Source: CAZVBV01 sp964513975 (GTDB lineage Bacteria; Patescibacteriota; Gracilibacteria; UBA4473). From it: a stretch of DNA of 10,212 bases. Shown here one piece after another: positions 1-5,926 of the stretch. The notes below the pieces were generated by a model that saw only the letters and a program-made list of their open reading frames with translations, was not told the DNA's origin and made no database searches. Position 1 is the stretch's first letter. Each line of letters begins with the position of its first letter. Both the position numbers and the translations under genes were made by a program. The DNA lies in contig CAZEON010000047.1 of NCBI GenBank assembly GCA_964513975.1, positions 1 through 10,212 on the forward strand, read 5' to 3'.

Positions 1-54
1 ATTCGAACTCTTCTCGCAACCCGGGTTGGATTTTGGGTATTTGATGTACAATAA
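1..54 (+). other. Left-edge remnant, unassigned
   Basis: The frame of the downstream GIY-YIG gene stays open from base 1 to a TAA at 52-54, so this could be the tail of another reading frame or a non-coding end. A perfect 12-base palindrome, CAACCCGGGTTG, lies at 17-28. TTCGAAC at 2-8 resembles a tRNA T-loop, but the expected pairing partners and a CCA end are absent. I cannot assign it without sequence to the left. Confidence 0.2.
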
Positions 55-60
55 AACAGT

Positions 61-306
61 ATGTTTTATTATTTTTACTTTGCTCGTTGCTCAGACGATT
101 CTTTGTATGCAGGATATTGTAAAGATGTTCAAGCACGGGAAGAAAAACATAATACGGGACAGGGAGCCAAGTATACGAGATCAAGAAGACCAATAAAAAT
201 TATCTATACAGAAAGATTCGAAACCCAAAAAGAAGCAATGCAACGGGAGATACAAGTAAAAAAATGGAATCGATCAAAAAAAGAAAATCTTATAAAATTA
301 AAATGA
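61..306 (+). CDS. GIY-YIG domain endonuclease-like small protein
   Basis: This 81-residue protein is essentially one GIY-YIG nuclease domain of the short UPF0213/YhbQ type. The GIY position reads FYF (residues 5-7) and the YIG position reads YAG (16-18). The expected catalytic Arg is R26, followed by H30 and N31, then the GAKYTR stretch typical of this subfamily (35-40). The acidic metal-binding position is E63 in QREIQVKKW. Length and motif order are normal for the stand-alone family, whose cellular role is poorly known; structure-specific DNA cleavage or repair is the usual suggestion. There is no Shine-Dalgarno. A TACAAT box at 47-52, 8 bases before the ATG, suggests a leaderless transcript. 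The TGA stop overlaps the ATG of the next gene (ATGA at 303-306), so the two are probably translationally coupled. Confidence 0.9.
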   Translation: MFYYFYFARCSDDSLYAGYCKDVQAREEKHNTGQGAKYTRSRRPIKIIYTERFETQKEAMQREIQVKKWNRSKKENLIKLK

Positions 307-617
307 TTGAAAAAAATCTGAATAAAGATGAAATCAAGCTCCAATCAAACAATCTTAAAATCCAAACAAGTGAACTAATCAAAATCGTGAAAACTTTTAA
401 TAATCTTCCCGCAGATACTCCCCTACCCGATTTCAATCCAGAAAAATATAAAGGAATACCTCTCAATAAAATAACAGAAATGGGAGAAAATAAAGTTTTT
501 GAAAAATTTAAAACCTCCAAAAATAACAAACTAATGAAAAAAATCATTGAAAAAGCAGAAGAAGCAGTGACAACTGCAGAAAAAATAGAAGCTCTCCTTA
601 TTATTAAGGAGAAATAA
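303..617 (+). CDS. Small lysine-rich hypothetical protein
   Basis: The frame encodes 104 residues from the ATG at 303. I chose this start because it overlaps the GIY-YIG stop as ATGA, a standard coupling arrangement. An in-frame ATG at 264 would give 117 residues but lies deep inside the upstream gene. The protein is rich in Lys, Glu, Asn and Ile. It has a short proline-containing middle (LPADTPLPDFNPEKYKGIPL, about residues 35-54) and predicted-helical, charged ends. No signal peptide, membrane segment or known motif is visible, and I do not recognise the family. The coupling to the GIY-YIG gene and the clean stop support a real gene. A long reading frame on the other strand (290-769) competes, but it has an atypical composition. 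Confidence 0.6.
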   Translation: MIEKNLNKDEIKLQSNNLKIQTSELIKIVKTFNNLPADTPLPDFNPEKYKGIPLNKITEMGENKVFEKFKTSKNNKLMKKIIEKAEEAVTTAEKIEALLIIKEK

Positions 618-660
618 ACATCTTTCCTAATTTTGAATCTGGACTTAAAACAAGATGTTT
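593..660 (+). terminator. Hairpins at the end of the GIY-YIG pair
   Basis: Two inverted repeats lie at the 3' end of the two-gene unit. The first has 8-bp arms, TCTCCTTA (593-600) and TAAGGAGA (605-612), with a TTAT loop, just before the TAA stop. The second has 9-bp arms, AAACATCTT (616-624) and AAGATGTTT (652-660), followed by only two more T before the sequence turns to AAGG. They could end transcription or protect the 3' end. The lack of a long U run makes a classical terminator uncertain. Confidence 0.35.
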
Positions 661-894
661 TTAAGGATTTTAAAAAATAAACCCAGTCATTTTTATACAC
701 CCGCCTCTCGATCTTGAGCTCAGAATCGAAAGGTAGGCGCGAATCCCCATTCGCGATGGAGCCGTACAATTTTTTGAGCAGGCGTCGACAACATTGGGGA
801 ATGTCGTCTGCAATACTAAAACCCTCCTCATTCCCGCACCCGATTTCACGAGGACCGGCTCCGGCGGGAACCTAGTCGAATATAAACAAAGTCA

Positions 895-939
895 GAGTCT
901 GGACTTTACAAAGTCCCTTGCAGGACAAAGTCCGGACTC
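895..939 (+). repeat. Inverted repeat with mutually exclusive pairings
   Basis: The 13-base arms at 895-907 and 927-939 pair with one T/G mismatch across a 19-base loop. GGACTTT at 901-907 can alternatively pair with AAAGTCC at 910-916 (2-base loop), because CAAAGTCC occurs twice (909-916 and 926-933). GTCC at 913-916 can also pair with GGAC at 923-926. It lies 52 bases before the secreted-protein gene. The function is unknown: it could be a terminator for upstream transcription, an operator, or a decayed mobile repeat. Confidence 0.5.
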
Positions 940-944
940 AAATA

Positions 945-972
945 TCGAAAATTACTTGACAAATCCTATATT
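945..972 (+). promoter_or_regulatory. Possible promoter of the secreted-protein gene
   Basis: TATATT at 967-972 could be a -10 box, with TCGAAA at 945-950 as a weak -35 box (16-base spacer). It sits 18 bases before the ATG at 991. A perfect TTGACA occurs at 956-961 but has no -10 box at the right distance. This is a weak call. Confidence 0.25.
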
Positions 973-990
973 TTAAGTAAAAACAGATTG

Positions 991-1893
991 ATGAAAAAGG
1001 TTTTGTTATTTTTCTTGATGAGTTTGCTCGGTGCTTCTTCAGCATTCGCGCAAAGTTTTGAATTTGAAACAACAAGAACGGCTGAAGTACCGGGATTCTT
1101 TATGGTTCGAATTTTCCCCGGAGTGAACAATGTTCCGCTCCCGATTCAGAATATTTTCGTAGCCAATTATAACAAGAAAGACGAGGAAAAATACGAAGAA
1201 CTGCTCCCCTTCTTACGAGAATTTGGAGGAAAGGTTGTTCCTGTTGATGAAGTAGAGAAATACGCTGCAAGCAAGAACAATCGTCTTATCTTCCTTGGTG
1301 ATGACGAGGATGGATTCGCAAACTTTGAAGTGCAAGACGCTGATAAAGTTTTGGAAGAATTCGAAGCTTTTACCACAAAAAATCTTGAACCAACATTGTT
1401 GCAAAATGTAACGGCAACGTTTGGAGGAAATGTTTCTGAAGTCTACCCCGCTCAGATCGAATCAATTGGATTCAGTGATGTGTTCTTTGTTGGGAAGTTT
1501 GAGAAAGCGATGAAGACACGTATGGAAATTCAAGGCGTTTCTGCAGAAGGTGAAATTAAAGCCATTGCTCCTCTGCTTCTCCATGATGAAGAGTTTGCGC
1601 ATGGTGCACTGGCAAAGGAGTTGCCTGCTATCTGGGAAGAACTCTGGAAACAATCAAACGATTCAAAGGACTCAACGTTTGGATGGTTGAAATCAATCAA
1701 TGTAAACGATTTATTTCCTCTTATTCTCTTGGTTGTGGGACTTGGAATTTTGATCATGACCGTAAAGAAATTCGCAAAACGGAACAAACAATTAGAGGGA
1801 AAATTAAACATCGATAAAAACGGAATTCCATCACACCAGAATTGGAAAGACGTACCATTTGAGGTAGAGAAGAAGAAAGAGGAAGAAATGTAA
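991..1893 (+). CDS. Secreted, membrane-anchored protein resembling the C-terminal part of VIT/VWA proteins
   Basis: The 300-residue protein has a signal peptide (MKKVLLFFLM... to AFA, residues 1-20, cleavage before Q21), an extracytoplasmic part (21-240), one membrane helix (about 241-258) and a Lys/Glu-rich cytoplasmic tail. Residues 133-220 read like the segment after the VWA domain in VIT-VWA (inter-alpha-trypsin-inhibitor-like) proteins: P-x-L-x-N-V-T-x-x-F, then VSEVYP, then FFVGKF, then a late LPAIWEELW. The preceding region ends with RLIFLGDDEDG, which may be the last VWA strand. No DxSxS MIDAS motif is present and there is no VIT domain ahead. This is therefore a reduced or divergent relative, and that link is inference from motif memory. 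I chose the ATG at 991 over a TTG at 988. Downstream lies a heptamer repeat and then a convergent gene. Confidence 0.85.
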   Translation: MKKVLLFFLMSLLGASSAFAQSFEFETTRTAEVPGFFMVRIFPGVNNVPLPIQNIFVANYNKKDEEKYEELLPFLREFGGKVVPVDEVEKYAASKNNRLIFLGDDEDGFANFEVQDADKVLEEFEAFTTKNLEPTLLQNVTATFGGNVSEVYPAQIESIGFSDVFFVGKFEKAMKTRMEIQGVSAEGEIKAIAPLLLHDEEFAHGALAKELPAIWEELWKQSNDSKDSTFGWLKSINVNDLFPLILLVVGLGILIMTVKKFAKRNKQLEGKLNIDKNGIPSHQNWKDVPFEVEKKKEEEM

Positions 1894-1914
1894 AAGGTTA
1901 AAGGTAAAAGGTTA
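1894..1914 (+). repeat. Heptanucleotide repeat directly after the stop
   Basis: Three 7-base units, AAGGTTA, AAGGTAA and AAGGTTA, start at the very first base after the TAA stop. AT-rich sequence in loose 7-base register follows, including the 14-base palindrome TAATTTTAAAATTA at 1932-1945, which may act as a weak bidirectional end for the two convergent genes. Confidence 0.7.
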
Positions 1915-1953
1915 AAAGAAATTACAAATTCTAATTTTAAAATTAAAAATTAT

Positions 1954-1988
1954 TTTTACATTTAACATTTAATATTTAACATTTCCCC
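1954..1988 (-). repeat. Heptanucleotide repeat after the nuclease stop
   Basis: On the + strand the units are TTTTACA, TTTAACA, TTTAATA, TTTAACA and a terminal TTTCCCC that touches the nuclease stop codon. Read in the direction of the nuclease gene, GGGG follows the TGA and then 7-base TGTTAAA-like units. It is the same kind of arrangement as downstream of pdxS and the transporter. Confidence 0.7.
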
Positions 1989-2549
1989 TCACTCCCACAT
2001 CCCAACCTTCTCCTCCTTCGCTTTTTTCGCATAACACCGAAACTCTTCCTTTCTTGAAAAAGGAAAATAAAAGTATCCCTTCGCATATCCTGTACGAAGC
2101 AGTTCCGCATTCACATCCACTCCCGATTCTGTGAAAATGTACGCCAGTCGTCGTTCATATTTATCCAGCTCATCTCCATCAGGATCCGATAGTAAACAAA
2201 TGCGTGAAGATTCTGACAAGAGTTCTTTCGTCTTCCCTGACGCCTCAGGTCCGAACTTCTGGAGCGGTTTACGAGGGTCTTTGGTCTCAGGAGTATCAAT
2301 CCCGATAAATCGCACTCGAACGCCGTCAGCAAGGATCAGAGTGTCTCCATCCACCACTCGTTCCAACTCTGTCCAATAACAATCTTTGTCAAAATGATCA
2401 GAAACAAACGTAAATTCTTTTGAACACATTATTTGTTCAATGTTCTCTTCACGTGGAATAAAGTCCGATAAATCACGAGGTTTATCCGGTAAAACAGAAC
2501 TGCAGGCAGTGAGAAAAAGAAGGATGAGGACAATTATAATTCTTTTCAT
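1989..2549 (-). CDS. Secreted thermonuclease-type lipoprotein (SNase domain)
   Basis: This 186-residue protein is a staphylococcal-nuclease homologue, a Ca2+-dependent sugar-non-specific endonuclease of DNA and RNA. A type II signal peptide ends in the lipobox LTAC (13-16), so C16 should be lipidated and the enzyme held outside the cytoplasmic membrane. The SNase core runs from about 64 to the C-terminus. It keeps the metal ligands D69 (VDGDT) and D85, and the catalytic trio R80 (RFIGIDTPE), E88 and R133 (DKYERRLAYIF), matching Arg35, Glu43 and Arg87 of the staphylococcal enzyme. C-terminal KKAKEEKVGMW is also typical. An AGAGGGAG Shine-Dalgarno lies 8 bases before the ATG. It follows the last Cys-rich gene by 39 bases. 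Scavenging of external nucleic acid is the likely role (inference). Confidence 0.95.
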   Translation of the reverse strand: MKRIIIVLILLFLTACSSVLPDKPRDLSDFIPREENIEQIMCSKEFTFVSDHFDKDCYWTELERVVDGDTLILADGVRVRFIGIDTPETKDPRKPLQKFGPEASGKTKELLSESSRICLLSDPDGDELDKYERRLAYIFTESGVDVNAELLRTGYAKGYFYFPFSRKEEFRCYAKKAKEEKVGMWE

Positions 2550-2557
2550 TTTTTATT

Positions 2558-2564
2558 CTCCCTC
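2558..2564 (-). promoter_or_regulatory. Shine-Dalgarno of the nuclease gene
   Basis: GAGGGAG on the minus strand lies 8 bases before the ATG at 2549. It is the only strong Shine-Dalgarno I see in the minus-strand cluster. The Cys-rich genes upstream appear to rely on stop/start overlap instead. Confidence 0.7.
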
Positions 2565-2588
2565 TGTTAAGGGGTATTTAGAGGGGAT

Positions 2589-4241
2589 TTAATTCACTGC
2601 TTCTAAATAACACTTCTCACAAAACACCTGCTCCTGCCTCTCTGATGCAAAAGTCGTTTGAATAGGAACCGAACAATTATCGCATTTTCGATCAAAAAGC
2701 TTTCGAGGATTTCGTAATTTTGTTCTCGCCAAATGTCGACAATCCGGACATAACCGAGGAATCGGAAGCTTCATTTTTCTATAGAATTTCAATTCTTCTT
2801 TTTGAATTTTGTAATTCTTTGAACAATACTCACATGCCAAAACCTCATCACAAATCGTATCTTTAATATCATCAATTGAGTCTGGAATAGTTGTAATCGT
2901 TGCTGACTGATAATCTTTCTTCTTGAGCTCTGTCCATTTATAGCCTCTCTTGAGTGCCTCTTCTTGCGTAAGTGGAAAATATTCCTGTGCCACAGTTTCG
3001 TTGTAGCCAAACGGAGAAAATTTTATCGGAAAAAACTCTCCCCATTCTCCTATTTGTTTCATATGAGCAATAATCTTTTCACGAAGAATAAAATATGCTT
3101 CCTTCGTATATTGCTTATTAAAAATGTAATACTGAGCATGTTTTAGTCCAACACAACCAAAACAATTATGACAGTTATTTATACAGGAAACACAATAATT
3201 TGATTCGTGTGGACCATTTTTAATTCCTATAATGAATGAAGAATTTGTAATTTCTGGTCCAGCAATAATTTCTAAACAATTTTTAGCTCCTCCAATAGCG
3301 TAAAGATCCATTACGTTTTCCACAGGAAAATAAGTCACATACGTACAATATTTAGCATCAAAAGCATTTTGAATATCATAACAATGATGAGCATTTTTAG
3401 AGTTTCGAATATAGTTTCCAGTACAATTTTCACAATTTTCAAATTCAGAACACTTATGAGGAAATTTGAGTAAAAATTGCTGAAAGCTTCTTTTCAATTC
3501 TTGAATTTGAGAATATTTTTCTAAACAAAGTTTCTCTATTTTCTGCTGATAGACTTCTTTTGTTAATTCTTCGTTTAAAAAATAAAACTGTTTATTTCGC
3601 AAATTAATACAACCAAAACAGTTATTGCAACCAATACAGTTTTTTAAAAAAGTAGAATCCTGACAATTCTTACAGTTCTGTAAAAATTTAGAATCGTAAC
3701 AACTCTTGCAATCCAAGCACTCATAACACAATTCACAGGATCTCGCTTCATAACAATCAACCACATCCTTACAACCATCCGAAGAAGTGTTGTAATAAGA
3801 ATCTTCTGATTGATCTGTTGTAAAATTCATATAACAATTCTTATTGTTAAAACAACAATTATTAAATTCTGAATTTTGACTGGCAATGTTCCACAAAGAA
3901 ATCGACGGTACTTTGTTAAATAAATCTAAAAATTGTTTAAAAAAACTGCAAGATAAATCAAAATCTTGACCAAAATTTTGCGCATCCCATTTATCACTCC
4001 ACCAGCAATCTTCACAATAAACAGGAAATTTTGTATTTTTATCATAAATAGAAATTATTCGTTTTCCACATAAACTACATTTTCTTTGATACAATTTTCG
4101 TTCATTTCTCCAAGCTAATCTACGTCTCATACGTTCTTCAGGACAGAGCGTGGGAGCAGGGACACCCATAGTTTCATAAAATTTCATATCACCGTCCGTG
4201 ATTTCAAACGCTACTCCAGAAACGGCACATATTTTTTTCAT
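2589..4241 (-). CDS. Cys-rich double-zinc-module protein, copy A (last of the tandem)
   Basis: The 550-residue protein has about 44 cysteines and no signal peptide or membrane helix. Order: N-terminal zinc-ribbon-like module (C5, C33, C55/C58, C76/C79); Cys-rich solenoid (about 127-213) ending in NCFGC; a linker (214-263) with FLNEELTKEVY; a second Cys-poor solenoid-like part (264-363) ending again in NCFGC; NKQYTKEAY; the signature GEWGEFFPIKFSPFGYNE; and a C-terminal module with four CxxC pairs (C470/473, C498/501, C520/523, C541/544). The two end modules are homologous. I chose the ATG at 4241 because its first bases overlap the stop of copy B as ATGA. A start 21 bases earlier would only reread copy B's last codons. 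Its central DNA is clearly more AT-rich than the other copies. I associate the family with candidate-phyla bacteria. Function is unknown; structural or zinc-dependent nucleic-acid or protein binding are guesses. Confidence 0.9.
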   Translation of the reverse strand: MKKICAVSGVAFEITDGDMKFYETMGVPAPTLCPEERMRRRLAWRNERKLYQRKCSLCGKRIISIYDKNTKFPVYCEDCWWSDKWDAQNFGQDFDLSCSFFKQFLDLFNKVPSISLWNIASQNSEFNNCCFNNKNCYMNFTTDQSEDSYYNTSSDGCKDVVDCYEARSCELCYECLDCKSCYDSKFLQNCKNCQDSTFLKNCIGCNNCFGCINLRNKQFYFLNEELTKEVYQQKIEKLCLEKYSQIQELKRSFQQFLLKFPHKCSEFENCENCTGNYIRNSKNAHHCYDIQNAFDAKYCTYVTYFPVENVMDLYAIGGAKNCLEIIAGPEITNSSFIIGIKNGPHESNYCVSCINNCHNCFGCVGLKHAQYYIFNKQYTKEAYFILREKIIAHMKQIGEWGEFFPIKFSPFGYNETVAQEYFPLTQEEALKRGYKWTELKKKDYQSATITTIPDSIDDIKDTICDEVLACEYCSKNYKIQKEELKFYRKMKLPIPRLCPDCRHLARTKLRNPRKLFDRKCDNCSVPIQTTFASERQEQVFCEKCYLEAVN

Positions 4242-5926
4242 TTTACGAGCTGAAGATAACATTTCTCACACAACACCTGTTCCTTTTTTTCAGGTGAGAA
4301 CGTGGTTTTAATGGGAGTGGAACACTCGTCACAAGAGCGTTCAAAAAGTTTCTGTGGATTACGAATTGCCATCCGATCCGCATGTCGGCAATCAAAGCAT
4401 TTATGAGGAATTGGCAATTTCATCTTCTCATAAAACTTAAATTCCTGAGGCTGGATCTTGTAGTTTTTCTTACACGATTCGCAAGCGAGAATTTCATCAC
4501 AGATAGCATCTCTTACATCATGGATTGAATCTGGAACCATAGATAGTGTCGCTAGTTTGTAATCGGTTTTCTCAGCCTCTTTCCAGTGCCACCCACGCGC
4601 AAGTACCTCTTTCTCCGTCAACGGATGATAGCCCTGTGCATCCGATTCATTGTAGCCAAATGGTGTCATCTCCGCTGGGAAGAACTCTCCCCATTCGGAG
4701 CTTTGCTCCGATCCTGAGCGAACGGAGTGAGTCGAATGGGTCCCCTTCATATGCTCAATAATTTTTTCACGAAGCACAAAGTAATCCTCTTTGGAATATT
4801 GTTTATTGAGGATGCAATAATTTTTGCGTTGCAAAGAAATACAACCGAACAACTCCCCGCTTCCTCGACAGTTATCGGAGCACGCGGTATTTTTACAATT
4901 CCAGCACCACGAAGAAAACACCACCATGTACGAATTATCAGGCGTAATGCAATCACAGCACCACTGTGGACACCCTGTTTGCACAATATCGTAGCAGTGC
5001 TTTGGCGAATCTATTCGATCCACAAACTTACTTTCCTCTCCATTGATGGTGTTGAATCCGATCGTGTTTTTACAATTGTAGAGATGATCTCCATCGCATC
5101 CGATCGTATTGAAAAATTGCGCATGTCGGTGTGAAAATTTTTTCACAAATTTCACAAAGTTTTCTCGCATTCCGTTTAGATTGGAATGTTTGTGAAGTTG
5201 CAAATCCTCCACTTTCTTCAGGTATTCTTCCTTCGTGCATTTCTCGTTGAGGAAGTAATACTCTTTGTTTCGCAGGTTCACACACCCAAAACAGTTCGAA
5301 CATCCAATACAGTCTTTGAGAAACCAACAGTCGTGGCAATTCTGACAATCCTGCAAAAAAGCACAATTATAAAGACGCTGAGAATCAACACATTCATAAC
5401 AGAGCTCACTTTCGGTAATCACCGATCGACAATCCATCACATCACGAACGCGATTACAATCGACAGAATAAAAAGAATCTTTGATGAACCAACTCCCTAT
5501 CACCAAATAACAATTCTTTCCATTTGAAAAATCCTGACAATATTCGCAGTTCTCACTTTTACTTCCGTTGTCATTGATAATGGAAATTTGAGGAACCTCG
5601 TCATAGAGCTCTCGGAACTGTTCGAAGAAGGACCTGTTGAAATCAAAATCCCGTCCGTACTTGGTCGCATCAAAGTCATTTCCAAACCAACATTTATTAC
5701 AGTACACTGGAAATTTCACATCCTTGTGATGAATCGCAATGATATTTTTCTTACACGAATCACACGTTCGTTTGTACAAACTTCGCTCGTTTCGCCACAT
5801 CAGTCGTCGCCGCTCACGCTCATCGGGACACAGAGTGGGAAGTGGGATTTCCATCTTCTCGTAATACGCCCTATCACCGTCCGTGATTTCAAATTCTCCG
5901 CCGCTCACGGCACAGGTTTTTTTCAT
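4238..5926 (-). CDS. Cys-rich double-zinc-module protein, copy B (middle of the tandem)
   Basis: This 562-residue paralogue has about 44 cysteines and the same plan. The N-module has C5, C33, C55/C58, C76/C79; the solenoid ends NCFGC at about 211-215; a second Cys region spans about 277-371; and the C-module has C482/485, C510/513, C532/535, C553/556. Cys spacings of both end modules are identical to copy A (28, 22 and 18 residues between equivalent positions). The start is the ATG at 5926, overlapping the TAA of copy C (TAATG); an earlier in-frame ATG at 5950 is rejected. Between HMK and EWG (about 393-411) it has 13 residues that copies A and C lack. These are encoded by a palindromic repeat element and read THSTHSVRSGSEQ-like. 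The reading frame survives the insertion. The product is presumably cytoplasmic and its function is unknown. Confidence 0.9.
   Translation of the reverse strand: MKKTCAVSGGEFEITDGDRAYYEKMEIPLPTLCPDERERRRLMWRNERSLYKRTCDSCKKNIIAIHHKDVKFPVYCNKCWFGNDFDATKYGRDFDFNRSFFEQFRELYDEVPQISIINDNGSKSENCEYCQDFSNGKNCYLVIGSWFIKDSFYSVDCNRVRDVMDCRSVITESELCYECVDSQRLYNCAFLQDCQNCHDCWFLKDCIGCSNCFGCVNLRNKEYYFLNEKCTKEEYLKKVEDLQLHKHSNLNGMRENFVKFVKKFSHRHAQFFNTIGCDGDHLYNCKNTIGFNTINGEESKFVDRIDSPKHCYDIVQTGCPQWCCDCITPDNSYMVVFSSWCWNCKNTACSDNCRGSGELFGCISLQRKNYCILNKQYSKEDYFVLREKIIEHMKGTHSTHSVRSGSEQSSEWGEFFPAEMTPFGYNESDAQGYHPLTEKEVLARGWHWKEAEKTDYKLATLSMVPDSIHDVRDAICDEILACESCKKNYKIQPQEFKFYEKMKLPIPHKCFDCRHADRMAIRNPQKLFERSCDECSTPIKTTFSPEKKEQVLCEKCYLQLVK
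4690..4740 (-). repeat. Palindromic REP/RPE-like element inside copy B
   Basis: The 51-base element is closed by CCCATTCG (4690-4697) and CGAATGGG (4733-4740), an 8-bp perfect terminal stem. Inside are CGGAGC/GCTCCG with a TTT loop (4696-4710) and CTCCG/CGGAG (4706-4710 with 4723-4727). It coincides with a 13-residue (39-base) insertion relative to the two sister genes, so it entered without breaking the frame. Its make-up resembles the intergenic palindromes at 8135-8153. Confidence 0.8.

Larger units (their letters stand above)
618..990. other. Intergenic spacer with serial inverted repeats
   Basis: I see no convincing gene in these 373 bases. From about 700 to 940 the sequence is more GC-rich than its flanks and carries consecutive stems. 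These are CGCCT/AGGCG (702-706 with 735-739) enclosing TCGAT/ATCGA (708-712 with 725-729); CGCGAAT/ATTCGCG with a CCCC loop (738-755); a 9-position stem with one mismatch and a GGGG loop (787-808); TTCCCGC/GCGGGAA (831-837 with 864-870); and the 895-939 repeat listed separately. A second AGGCG at 780-784 could pair with 702-706 instead. It may be a structured RNA or a cluster of REP-like palindromes. It matches no tmRNA, SRP RNA or RNase P landmark that I can recognise. Confidence 0.45.

Noticed and set aside
1..30. tRNA 3' end at the left edge
   Set aside because: TTCGAAC resembles a T-loop, but the base after it is T rather than the expected C61, no CCA follows, and on the other strand the preceding sequence gives no 7-base anticodon loop.
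290..769. 159-codon reading frame on the minus strand
   Set aside because: It lies opposite the coupled lysine-rich gene and the hairpin spacer, has no motif or Shine-Dalgarno, and its Ser/Leu/Phe-rich make-up looks like the complement of AT-rich coding sequence.
794..976. 60-codon plus-strand reading frame in the spacer
   Set aside because: It starts at a TTG inside a hairpin, runs through the inverted repeats and shows no protein-like pattern.
4242..4262. Earlier ATG start for copy A (MLSSARK extension); the same at 5927-5950 for copy B
   Set aside because: These residues come from rereading the conserved C-terminal codons of the upstream paralogue in another frame. The homologous start is the ATG that overlaps the stop.
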